DNA of 64,000 nucleotides, from the NCBI GenBank assembly GCA_001599755.1, contig BCHX01000005.1, positions 8,800-72,799 of the forward strand, read 5' to 3'. Shown one piece after another: positions 44,168-54,330 of the stretch (the stretch's first letter is position 1; every line of letters starts with the position of its first letter). Both the position numbers and the translations under genes were made by a program. The notes beneath the pieces are model-generated. The model had not been told where the DNA came from. It did not search any database and saw only the letters and a program-made list of their open reading frames with translations. Source of the DNA: Gliomastix tumulicola. Lineage: Eukaryota > Ascomycota > Sordariomycetes > Hypocreales > Bionectriaceae.

Positions 44168-46031
44168 ATGCGAAGCTGCGCCCTCCTCTCGCTCCTCTCC
44201 TCGGCGGCTCTGGCCTCTGCGAAGCCCTGCAACGACACGCAACCCCGCAGAGGCGCCGTGGCGTCGCAGAACCAGGTCTGCAGCGATATCGGAACGCAGC
44301 TGATCAAGGATGGCGGCAATGCCGTCGACGCCATCGTCGGCACTGCCTTCTGCGTCGGCGTTACTAACATGTACCACTGCGGTATTGGCGGTGGTGGCTT
44401 TGCCGTGCTGAGGACGTCCGACGGGGAGTACGAGACGGTGGATTTCCGGGAGAAGGCGCCGGCTAAGGCGTTTGAGGAGATGTACAAGGACAACGAGGAC
44501 GCCAGCATCTATGGCGGTCTTGCCAGGTATGATACCTTTCAGACGTCTTTTGGGCCCGCTCAGAGGATCAATCGAATGCCGCGGCAGCCAATTGGCCTCT
44601 GGATTGGGCTCTTGGGCACCTATGCAGCTCAATTGCCACCCCCGGGACCCCGAAAAGATTCCAAGCCGTGGGATGGGATCTGCCATGCAGACCGTTGGCT
44701 AACATTTCGACAGTGGCGTCCCAGGCGAATCCAAGGGCCTCGAACACATCCACAGCAAGCACGGCGCCCTCCCGTGGGCTGACGTCCTCGCCCCAGCCAT
44801 CAAGCTCGCTCGCTACGGCTTCACCGTCAACGACGACCTCGCCGGTGCCTTCTTCCGCATCAGCAACAACGAGTTCCTCTGGGAAGACCCTGCCTGGGCC
44901 ATCGACTTCGCCCCCGAGGGCAAGCTGCTCAAGGCTGGTGATACTATGACCCGCAAGCGATATGCGAACACGCTCGAGGCGATTGCTGAGAGGGGCACGG
45001 ACGCCTTCTATACGGGACCTATTGCCAATGCAACTGTCAGGGCGCTGAATGCCAAGGGCGGTAACATCACGCTGGATGATCTGGCGGCGTACGATGTGGC
45101 GATTCGGGAGCCTGTAACGATCAATTACAGAGGGAGGAAGCTGACAAGCGTTGGTGCGCCTTCGAGCGGTGTCGTTGGGCTGCAGGCGCTTAAGACGGTC
45201 AGCGGATACGACGACTTCTTCGGCCCTGCCTCTGTGAACCTGTCGACGCACAGGCTGGACCAGGCGTTCCGCTTTGCGTATGCTCATCGTGCAGAGCTCG
45301 GTGATCCTGCCTTTGTCGACGGACTGGATGAGTTCCAGAAGGAGATGCTCTCAGACGAGCTGGCCGAGGAGATCCGCTCCAAGATCATCGATGACAAGGC
45401 ATTCGGCATCGAGTACTATAACCCGGACGGCCTGGAATCGATCGATACCCCTGGCACCGCCCATATGGTGGCTGCAGATGCCAGCGGTTTCGCTGTGTCC
45501 CTGACCACCACCGTCAACCTCCTCTTTGGCTCCCGTCTCATTGTTCCCGAGACGGGCGTCATCATGAACAACGAGATGAACGACTTCAGCATCCCCGGCA
45601 AGGAGAATGTTTTCGGATACGCCCCCAGCCCGTCCAACTTTGTCCGCCCCGGCAAGCGACCCCTCTCCTCCATCACGCCCATCATCGCCGAGAACCCGGA
45701 CGGCAGTCTCTACTACATCGTCGGTGCCGCAGGAGGCAGCAGGATCATCACGTCGACGGTGCAGAACGTCATCGGCGTCTTGGACCGTGGCCTGAGCGTC
45801 GCGGATGCCCTGGCCGCGCCTAGGTTGCACGACCAGCTTTCGCCCAGCCAGATCAGCTTCGAGTATGCCTACGACAACTCGACGACCGCTTTCCTCGAGA
45901 GTCTCGGCCACAATGTCACCTGGGTGGCTCCTGGACAGAGCGCGGTCCAGGCGGCGAGGTTGCTGTCGAGTGGCATTTTCGAGGCGGCTGGCGAGCCCAG
46001 GCAGTTGAACTCGGGAGGCTCCGTTGTATAA
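44168..46031 (+). CDS. Secreted/surface gamma-glutamyltranspeptidase
   Basis: Two exons (44168-44526, 44714-46031) split by a 187-bp intron give 558 aa. A signal peptide (MRSCALLSLLSSAALASA) starts the protein, then the GGT core DGGNAVDAIVGTAFCVGV and MYHCGIGGGGFAVL, SGVPGESKGL after the splice, and the autocleavage Thr in PGTAHMVAAD (about 368) followed by TTTVNLLFGSRLIVPETGVIMNNEMNDFS, which is the classical GGT small-subunit signature in shortened quotation. It hydrolyses or transfers the gamma-glutamyl group of glutathione outside the cell or in the vacuole. The GGNAVDA and GSRLIVP motifs are intact, so activity is expected. Its 3' flank is part of a local duplication. Confidence 0.92.
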
Positions 46032-46275
46032 AGTGCTGAATACTTTGCATGTAGATAGAAAGATCGGTCTAAGAAACCAGCCTTTGGGTAATATCAGTCT
46101 GTCTGTCAAAGACTGTGCATCAAGTGCCGCAAGATTCTGTTTCTATCAGTTGTGGAGCTCACCTGATCTGAAGCTGATATTTTGGCAAAGCTTGACCGGC
46201 CAAGAGCTTGCAGAACACGTAGAAATAATGTTGCAAAATTAGTATTGAGGTTGTCTGAATTGTCGGGCAGAGCAT
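46026..46275. repeat. Copy A of a direct duplication (partner 48007-48250)
   Basis: Begins at the end of the GGT coding region. It shares long diverged blocks with 48007-48250, for example GCTCACCTGATCTGAA, CTTGACCGGCCA and GAGCTTGCAGAACACGTAG, in the same order and orientation at about 1.98-kb offset. Substitutions and small indels show it is not recent. Confidence 0.8.
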
Positions 46276-46354
46276 GACTGAGCTGCACCTCCTCGCCAAC
46301 TCCTCCTGCCTAGATCTAACCCGATACTACTGTGTCCATTCAATGAAAGCGCCA

Positions 46355-47363
46355 TCACTAGGGAGGCAAACAGATCGCTGCTGCAAAGCCTGACCAAAAC
46401 CGCTGAGAGTGACCCGAGTTTCTTCTGCTGTGAAGTCTTGGGCGTATTTCCCGAGTCAGGCCGGAACAACCCTCTTCCGTGGCACATTTGACCGTGACGG
46501 TATCCATCTGAGCGCACGGCGAGATACTCCTCAGAGTCTCTGTATGAATCTTCCTGCAACTTGTGCATCGGCAAGGACTCAAAGCTGGCGGGTAGCTTAC
46601 TTAAACACTCCGTCGGCCAGCATGGGAGCCGCAGCCACCTTTTGCATAACCTCTGCCGTAGACCACTGAGTACGTCCAGTAGAGGAATCCGGACAGTCAG
46701 GGAGTGAAGAACCCTCGTTGGTCTCGAAGGTGAGACCTGAAAGGTCCACTGTGATGCAGTCCTTCTCCTCGGACGACATGGTGGGCGATACTTTGGTCAA
46801 AGATGGCTGTCGAGCAGGGGGAAATTGTAAACTTTTTGTGTGTGCAGAAGCCGGACCGTTCGAATGTTCTAGAGGTGGATGTCTAGGTCGAGGTAGAGGT
46901 TAGAGGGTGAAAAGGCGCGATGGACTTGTTCTTCTCCAATGAACCTACAGCCATAGACGTATTCCTGTGAATAGACCACAACGCAAGCGATGCAGACAGT
47001 GCACTGGACACGGAGATAGAAAGAACTCATCAAGCAGGACAGGAATCAATGCCCGCCCTGGCTTGCTCGAGGATGGGTATTGAGGTCTGCTGCAAGGCAA
47101 GATTCCTCTCCATCTCTGCCAGCGCGCGCGGAGAGCCTCTGCTTCTTGGGGCAATGAATCCGATGTCGATACTTTGATGGCCATGTAACGGTTCAGGCGC
47201 GTGTCTCGCGCAAGCCAGACAGTCGAGTCGAGTATCCTCCGAAGCCAAGTTTGTCGACAATGAGATGTGTCGTACTGAGGGTGTCGCCAATGCTGAAATG
47301 CTGACGCGATGATTACTTCCAGGCCGATACTTATCGACTCTCTCAACAAGGTCGATTATGTTG
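46355..47363 (-). pseudogene. Relic of an SRPK-like protein kinase (paralogue of the gene at 49362-50730)
   Basis: Minus-strand remains match the intact kinase in order. N-terminal part (about 47363-46990): the STVWLARDTRLNRY block, then AIKV and the PQEAEALRA and LDEFF blocks. C-terminal part (about 46612-46355): DNA matching the kinase region at 49890-50110, plus a short match to 49574-49620. A five-base duplication (CGAGT) near 47222-47233 shifts the frame in front of the STVWLARD block, the segment between the halves does not match, and about 270 bp are missing near the 3' end. The catalytic loop and DFG block are not recoverable. It is non-coding as a kinase. Confidence 0.8.
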
Positions 47364-48006
47364 CATTGAAAGAGACTGCGGCTTCTCTAAACAGGGGCTG
47401 TAGATAGGCAGGCTCTGCTCAAAGGTGCTGGCTGCGAGACGCGTCGAGAGAAGCCCCTTAGCAGAGATGGTATTTGATGGGAAATGGATATGAGAATGCT
47501 CTTGAATCCGATGTGGGAGTGAAGATGGAGAGTGTTGGGATAGAAAGGCCACGCATGGCGAGATGTGTGTGCCCGAGTCAATGTTTGTAGGTTGGAAGAA
47601 ATGGGTGGAGGAGGAAGTGGAAGTGGAAGTGGAAGTGGAAGTAGGAGGGGAAAGTTTTGGAAGTTTGTCTACACTCATTCGGGTTAGCTCGGAAGCTGCT
47701 GTAATTGGACCTACGGACACAAGATTACGGGGGTCCTCGGCCACCTAAAGTACAAGATACTTCCAGGTCTTGGTGTTCACCCCTTCTGTTCATACTTAAG
47801 TAGTAGTTACCTTCTAATGGTACTTCCTTCGACTGCATGTTACGGGCGTAGGAAAGGTTCATCCAAGGTAAGGTACTTACTAGTAAGATACATAGCACAG
47901 TAGAGGCAAAGGGTGGTAGTCAAGCTCTATTCCAATACACTGACTCTAAGCAACAACCGGCCCCCACCACAACGCAGCTCCTTTAACCAACCGTAGGCTC
48001 TGTCGT

Positions 48007-48250
48007 GCGAAGTGCTGAAATTTTGCATGCAGATAGAAAGATCATTTAAGAACCCGCCCTTTTTGGTGATATGAGTCTACTAAGCACTGTGTATCAAGTC
48101 CCGTATGTATCGCATCTTTGACTTGCACAGCTCACCTGATCTGAAACGGATATTTGGCAAGTCTTGACCGGCCACGAGCTTGCAGAACACGTAGCTACAC
48201 TGTTGAATTGTCAGTATCGAGGTTGCCAGACCTGTTGGGCAGAGCACTTT
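48007..48250. repeat. Copy B of the direct duplication (partner 46026-46275)
   Basis: Same landmarks as copy A in the same order. Copy A is about 110 bp before the kinase relic, whereas copy B is about 1.1 kb before the kinase 3' end, so the two units differ by an insertion or deletion. Confidence 0.8.
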
Positions 48251-48629
48251 TGATATTCTTCCGGCTTAGTCTCGCTTGTGAGTGTGATTTCTTGTAACTG
48301 CTATCCGCTGAACTTGGTTAGACATTCTTTTCCCACCGCTTCTTTGGCGACCTGCATGAGTTTCGTGCCAGAAAGCGCTAAGTTAACTGTTGGGAGCACT
48401 TCCATGTATAATCTTCGACTCGAGGCGGTCCTTGACTTGGACTGTCACACTCTCCCATCTGAGGTCCCTTATCGTGTTTATATTCATCATATGCATTTCA
48501 GTGTTGAGTTCTTATATGACGTCGTGCTTCAGTGTATCTGGTTCTTATATGATGTGGGATCATGATATGCTTGTTGTGTTCTGGTTTTCTCATCGAGCTC
48601 CTGCATTCATGTCGCATTCTTATATTCGC

Positions 48630-48795
48630 ACCGGATTCTTTGTGCTGTCGTCGTGATCATATATTCGTATGAGGGTCGTCTCTTCTGAATAAACTGTTGC
48701 ATTGTCATCGACTTCTTGTAATCTCATCGTGCTCTTGTATACACGTCGGGTTCTTGTATACACATCGGGCTCTGTATCCGTACCTGGCTCTCAAA
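48630..48795. repeat. Decayed approx. 19-20-bp tandem repeat
   Basis: The clearest units are TCTTGTATACACGTCGGGT followed by TCTTGTATACACATCGGGC and a shortened TCTGTATCCGTACCTGGC. Weaker TCTTGTAATCTCATCGTGC-type units lie to the left, and related TTCTTATATGA units reach back to about 48500. Clear only over the last three units. Confidence 0.5.
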
Positions 48796-49361
48796 AAATA
48801 TCAGTCGAAATGCACAGAGAAAATTTGACGAGGTTCACAGCCCCCTTGGAAGAAGAAGCGATGCTGACAAGATGAATGATAGGTTCAAGGTTGTGATAGG
48901 AGGCAGATTCTCCAAGCTGTGTTTTGGTAGATGCTTTGAAGTTGAAAGACGGCAGACATTTGCGTTGATATGCTGATTCCGTCCATCCACCCGGCCTGAA
49001 GCACCACCAAAGACTTGTTAGTTGACAGCGACTTAGTTGGTTATCTTCGACGCGTTGGCGATTATTCCAGCGCCTTGCTTGGCTTGTCTTAGTGCGCGCG
49101 CGCGCGTGTATCGTGGATCCAACTCGGGTTAGGGATGTCCTTCTCGAGCCTGAAACAAGATGTTGGTTGTGATCAGAAATATGCCAGATAACGAGCTTGT
49201 TATTGGCTGTGTCAATGGCGTCGTGGCTCACAGAGGGTCAAAGCGAGCGCTGTTGACTTTTAGGTCATATGCTGGCTGCCTGCACTGTATGGGAGAAATT
49301 AGGAGACGTCAACATGCATGTTGGTTGTTCGTATGTTGGTTGCCGACACAAGAAGTGTGAC

Positions 49362-50730
49362 TCACCTTTGCTGGCACCGCTCATAGGCGGGAATAGCCCA
49401 CTTGACCAGCCAGTCCGATGCGAGAACATCCTGGATGCCCAAGCGCTCTTCCGGCCTAAACGTGAGCATACGGCGCATCAGGTGGAGAATAGCTGCTTTC
49501 TCTTCCTCGCCAAAAGCCTCCTGCTTGAATCGGACCCGATACTTCTGTACTCCTTCCTCGAACGCCTCCTCCATAGGCGGCCAGACGGATCGCTGTGGTT
49601 TTGCTTTGCCAGACTCGTCAAAAAAGTCCCGCCGAGCCTCCCAGTGCTCCCACCACTCCTTGGGGATGGGTCCCAGCACGTCAATCTGTTGGGATGCCAC
49701 CTTGTCTTCTGTCGCGAATTCGCTGCTAAAGATAGCTTTCATGCCCAGGATCTCCCAGATGGCCACCGCTAGTCCCCAAATATCCGCGGACAACTGCAGG
49801 GGAGATTTTGGCTGGAACAGGGCTTCGGGTGGTCGTGCGAACAAGGGGGTATGGCAGTCTTCCCCGAGCCGCTGTTCATAGTCCGGCGCGAACGCTTCGC
49901 CGAAGTCGCTGAGGAGGACTTGGGTGTCTTCTGCTGTGAACTCCTCGGCGTACTTCCCAAGGTAGACCGACGCAACTGCTTTGGATGGCACATTTGGCGG
50001 CAACGGCTTGCCATCTGAGCGAATGACCGGATACTCGTCAGGCTCTCCGTATTCCTCCCTCAGCAGGTCTATCGACAGGGTGTCAAAGCTGGCTGGTAGC
50101 TTGACTAGGATGTTGCGAACGTGAATGTCTACGGTTGAAGATGAATGTTAGATCGTAAATGAAGCAGGATCTCTTCATTCCTCGTCACATCCGACGAGAC
50201 TTACCGCCGTGGGCGTATCCCCTAGAATGGACATAGGCGAGTGACAGGGCCAGCGATGCTGATAGTGCGCGGGCAACGTCGATGGGAAAGATGCGCGAAA
50301 AGGAAGCCTCCCTCAGATCACACTGTGCCGGTAACGTGACGAAGCATGCGTGTTTTCCGTTGGGGCCGTGGACGAAGAATTCGTCCAGGGGAATGGGAAG
50401 CGACGTCCTTGCTCGCTCTACCAACGGCGTCGAGAGCTGTTGGGCGGTTGGTCTAGGTCCAGACTTAGACAGTGCACGGAGGACTTGAGCCTCTTGGGGC
50501 GATGAATCAGCGACTGCAATCTTGATAGCGACGTAGCGATTGAGGCGTGTGTCGCGGGCAAGCCAGACCGTTGAGTATCCCCCAAAGCCCAACTTGTCCA
50601 CAATGAGATATCTGTCATGCAGAGTGTCGCCCACGCTGACCGGATGATACCCCCCCGGTCGGTATTTTTCGAGTCTCTCCACGTCATCGATGAATTCGTA
50701 CTCAAAGGGGCTGCTGCTGCCTTCATCCAT
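49362..50730 (-). CDS. SRPK-like serine/threonine protein kinase
   Basis: Two exons (50730-50205, 50128-49362) joined in a catalytic-loop codon give 430 aa. YRPGGYHPVSVGD before the domain, the Gly loop LGFGGYSTVWLARD, ATP-binding Lys 70 (AIKI), catalytic loop HGDIHVRN (Asp 176), DFGEAF and DIWGLAVAIWE are all present; this N-terminal layout is typical of fungal SRPK-type kinases. Odd: the loop Lys of HRDxKxxN is His (178) here. The stop lies inside a GTGAGT donor; splicing to the CAG at about 49290 would replace the last residue with a short tail, so the C-terminus is uncertain. An upstream Met at 50901 would add 57 basic residues. A broken paralogue lies 2 kb downstream. Confidence 0.85.
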
Positions 50731-51252
50731 GGTTGCTGATGTGGAGAGCGGCGCACGATGTGATGACACCTGCAGGGAGACGCGTCGCGGACGTCTACGC
50801 GAGTGGGAAACGAGGGGGCATGCGCGCAATAGGGGTGCAAATGATATTGGGTTTAGTTTAGGGACAAAAACCGAAGCGACTAGACGACGAGAGCCACACA
50901 TGACGAGAGTTGTGTGTCGGGGTGAAGTTGTTGGTTTGATAGTTAAGGTGAAAGAACCTGGCGCTTATTTGTTTGGGTCAGCCACAATGCAAATAACGAG
51001 GCATATGACCCGCTTTAAGGTCAACCCCATACCTCCATGTATGCACCCGAGGGCATAAGAGCATTTTCTCATCCAGATCTATGCAGCAATTTCGAGAGAG
51101 CAAAGCGTTGGGCCTGCCATATAAGAAGCATTGTTACTTTGTTGCGACTGCTTGGGATAAGTTGCTATAGATAGCATCTTGTGCGAGGTTCAACACGTAG
51201 GAGAACTCGAATTCTATTCTGCTTATACCCTCGAGCAGCCAACTAGCTGGAT
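50731..51252. other. intergenic, no gene seen
   Basis: 520 bp: kinase promoter and 3' flank of the GH3 gene. Confidence 0.55.
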
Positions 51253-54200
51253 CTAGCTAACAGTCACAGTGACGTTTCCAAAGAAGTCCTCGCTCGACGT
51301 GCCAGCAAGGATGACAAACTCGCCGGGCTCGACAACATAATCCATCTTGCGGTTGTATACTCCCCACTGTCCAACATCCAGCTCGATCTCCACCGTCTCC
51401 GTCTCGCCCGCCTCGATGAACACCTTCTTGAACCCCTTAAGCGTGTATCGCGGCACCTCGACCGTTGCTACGACATCCTTGACGTACAGCTGCACGACCT
51501 CGCCGCCCTTTCTGTCCGAGGTGTTGGTCACGTCAACGGAGACGGTGATGGTGTCGTCTGCGGAGGGGGAGCTCGACGATACGGAGAGATCGGAGAACTC
51601 AAAGGTGCTGTAGGAGAGGCCATAACCGAACGTGTACTGCGCAAGCGGCGTCTGGAGGATGTAGCTGCGGCCAAAGTCGAGCGTGCCGTTGCTGTGTGCG
51701 GTTCCCGGGTTTGATACGCCACGGGCTGAGTTGGCGTGGTCGTAGTAGATGGGCAGCGTGCCGACGTCGTAGGGGAAGCTGACGGAGAGCTTGCCGGAGG
51801 GGTTGACGTCGCCGTAGAGCACGCGAGCAAGGGCATGACCGCCAGCCTCAGACTGGTAGAAGTGCTGGACCAGAGCGGCCGCCTCCTTTCCGATCCAGGG
51901 CTCGGTGATGGGCTTGCCGGAGCTGAAGACGACGACAGTGGGAACACCGGTGTCGATGATGGCCTGGACGAGACGAGGCATAGCGCCAACGAGGTTGAGG
52001 TTGCTCACGTCGACGGATTCGCCGGTTGTGGCGTTGAGACCCTGCCAAAGCTCGGTCTGGTCGCGAGACCACGTTCCTACAACCACGACAGCAACATCTG
52101 CAGCCTCGGCGGCGGCAACGGCCTCAGGGAAACCAGAGTCGTCATTGGACCAGCGCTCGCAGCCCTGGGTGAACGTGACGGTTCCCTCGCTGATCTTCTC
52201 GATGCCCTTGAAAGGGGTGACGCCGACATCGTTCCACATGGAACCCTCGATAACGTAGTCACCGTACTATGCATGTGCGTTAACGAAATGTTCAGTGGGA
52301 GTAGTAACTGGATAGCTGATCTTTCTCCCGAATGAGAGAATCAACTTCCTTTGGAGCTCGCAATGACCAGGAACTTACGTTAGTGTATCCATGGCCCATA
52401 GGTCCAATGACAGCAACATTGGCATCCTTCTTCAACGGCAGGATGTCATCGTGGTTCTCTAGAAGCACGATACTCTCCTCGTCAAGCTTCTGCGCCAGAG
52501 CCACGTGCTCGTCGGTGTGGATGTAATCGTAGATCTTGTCGTCGGGGACGCCGGTAAAGGGGTGCTCGAAGAGCCCCTGCTTGAACTTGGCCCGGAGGAC
52601 GCGGGAGACAGCTGTGTCAACGACGGACTCGTCCAGTTTGCCCGATTCGACGAGGTCAGGGATATTCTCGAAACTCCAACGGCCTCCACCCATCTCGACG
52701 TCGTTGCCAGCAGGAAGTGCCTAGATGTGATACCTGGGTCAGCCAAGGCTCTTTTCAATGTTCCGTAAGAGGAAATGGAAGAGAGAATCGAGGGTAAGAG
52801 GAACAGGAAGAAGAGTTGCTGCTTGAAACTGGTTCGTCTAGCTCCCACCGAGTTGCTTGTGCTTCGATCCAGTATAGAAAGACTTTCGTTGTCAAGCACT
52901 CTCTGTTCGAAATTCGCAGCACTCCGGGGAGTTCTTGGCAGGAACCAGGTTCGAACACTAAAGGGACACGTTGAACCTACACTCAAAGTAATGCACTCGT
53001 CATCTCCATCGGCACAGACGTGGAACGCAGTGTCCAAGCGAGCTGTGCCGCCGGCATCAGAGATGACAAAGTACTTGTAATCCCACTCGTCACGCAGGAT
53101 CTCAGTCAGGATATGATGGTCGGCAACGATCGGGATGTCGTCGTAAGAGTTGTAAGAGGACATAATGGACAGAGCGTCGCCGTCGATGATGGCTCGGCGG
53201 AAAGGGGCGAGGTAGAGCCTTCGTAGCTCGCGAGGGCCGCCGTGGATCGGAGCTAGGTTGACGCCCTGCTCGGGCATGCCAAAGGCGGCCTAGATGTTGG
53301 AGTTAGCCGTCGTTCGAAGCTCGTCCTCCTTTTTCGTCAACACTCTAGTTGTGAACACGGCAAAGACTCCCATATTCGGCTCAAGCTGCCCCTGGACAAC
53401 ATGGGAGATGCCGGTGGCAGATTGACAGGTGTGATGAGACCAAGAGGAGGGAAAGACACCTACAAAGTGCTTGACCTGGGCCGAGACGCCCTCGGCCTGA
53501 AGACCTTTGACATAGTGGTAACCAAGCTCGCCAGCCCTTTGTCGTGTGTTAGCAAGTTTGCACATCAGCCTTGATAGCATATCCAAGCCCGCAGGAAGCC
53601 ATTGGTAATGCTCACTGAGCAGCGCAGTGACTCAGCGAACGGATGACGTGCACCCAAGAACGCAGCCCGCCTGCGAGATCGACAGCTGGTGCCCGCGCTT
53701 CCATTTCGTGTCCGCGCGCGCACCCAGCGAAGAGAGACCAGAAGGAGCCACTCACAGGAACGCATCCTCGCCAAAGGTCTCCTCAATACGACCAAACCTC
53801 AGCTCCCTCGCCAGATCAACGACGGGCGAGAACAGCTGGTTGACACCCAACGCCTTAGCCTCAGTGGCAATCGCCTTTGCCATCTTCTCAACCAGCTCCG
53901 GGTTGAAGGCACACGCCATGGCGATGGGCGAGTTGAAGATGGTCGCATTCCACGCGAGGAAGCCGTGCAGCCCCTCGCTCTGGATGTACGTCGGGATGCC
54001 CAGCTCGGTCTTGTTGACGAGGTAGTCCTGCGCGACCTGGGCAGACTTCTTGACGATCTCGGGGAGGACGGCGAGTCCCGTCCAGACGGCGTGGCCGCGG
54101 TACTCGAAGTTCCAGTCGAGGCCCGTCTTGTTGACGACACCGGTCTCGATGTCGATGTAGTTGCGCATGTCGCCCTGGAGGAGCTGGGAGGCCTTCTCGC

Positions 54201-54330
54201 GGAGGGACATGCGCGGGAGGAGGTCGGCGATGCGGTCCTCGATGGTGGCATTGGAGTTGAGGTAGAGCGGCTTGCTGTGGGCGAGGCCGGCCAAGGCCGC
54301 CACAGCGGCGGCGAGGAGTGTCGACTTCAT
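51253..54330 (-). CDS. Secreted GH3 beta-glycosidase (beta-glucosidase/beta-xylosidase type)
   Basis: Five exons (54330-53756, 53536-53464, 53289-52981, 52720-52379, 52266-51253) give 770 aa. A signal peptide (MKSTLLAAAVAALAGLAHS) leads to the TIM-barrel domain: RIADLLPRMSLREKASQL, GRIEETFGEDAFLAGELGY, VKHFAAFGMPEQG, and YFVISDAGG with nucleophile Asp about 294. The alpha/beta sandwich (SIVLLENHDDILPLK, AVIGP) and a C-terminal fibronectin-III-like domain (GEVVQLYV) follow. It removes terminal glucose or xylose from oligosaccharides outside the cell; specificity is open. Exon 2 is 73 nt and its acceptor reads AAAG, while intron 3 is 260 bp, long for this window. All junctions are confirmed by GH3 motifs. 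Confidence 0.93.

Larger units (their letters stand above)
47364..49361. other. Spacer between kinase relic and kinase gene, no gene seen
   Basis: AT-richer than its surroundings. It holds a (GGAAGT)n tract (47608-47645), copy B of the duplication, a decayed minisatellite (about 48480-48800) and an alternating GC tract (about 49092-49107). Open frames are short. Confidence 0.55.

Noticed and set aside
46160..46190. ACCTGATCTG-like sequence resembling part of a TPP riboswitch (also near 48135)
   Set aside because: The CTGAGA and GCGTAGGGA parts and the closing stems of a TPP riboswitch are absent, and it is not in an intron or leader of a thiamine gene.
46597..46800. 67-aa minus open frame inside the kinase relic
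   Set aside because: Lies between the two relic halves with no homology, start context or splice signals; could be inserted DNA but not a supportable gene.
52930..52970. GGTTCGAAC in the GH3 intron as a possible tRNA
   Set aside because: No paired T-stem and no cloverleaf around it.
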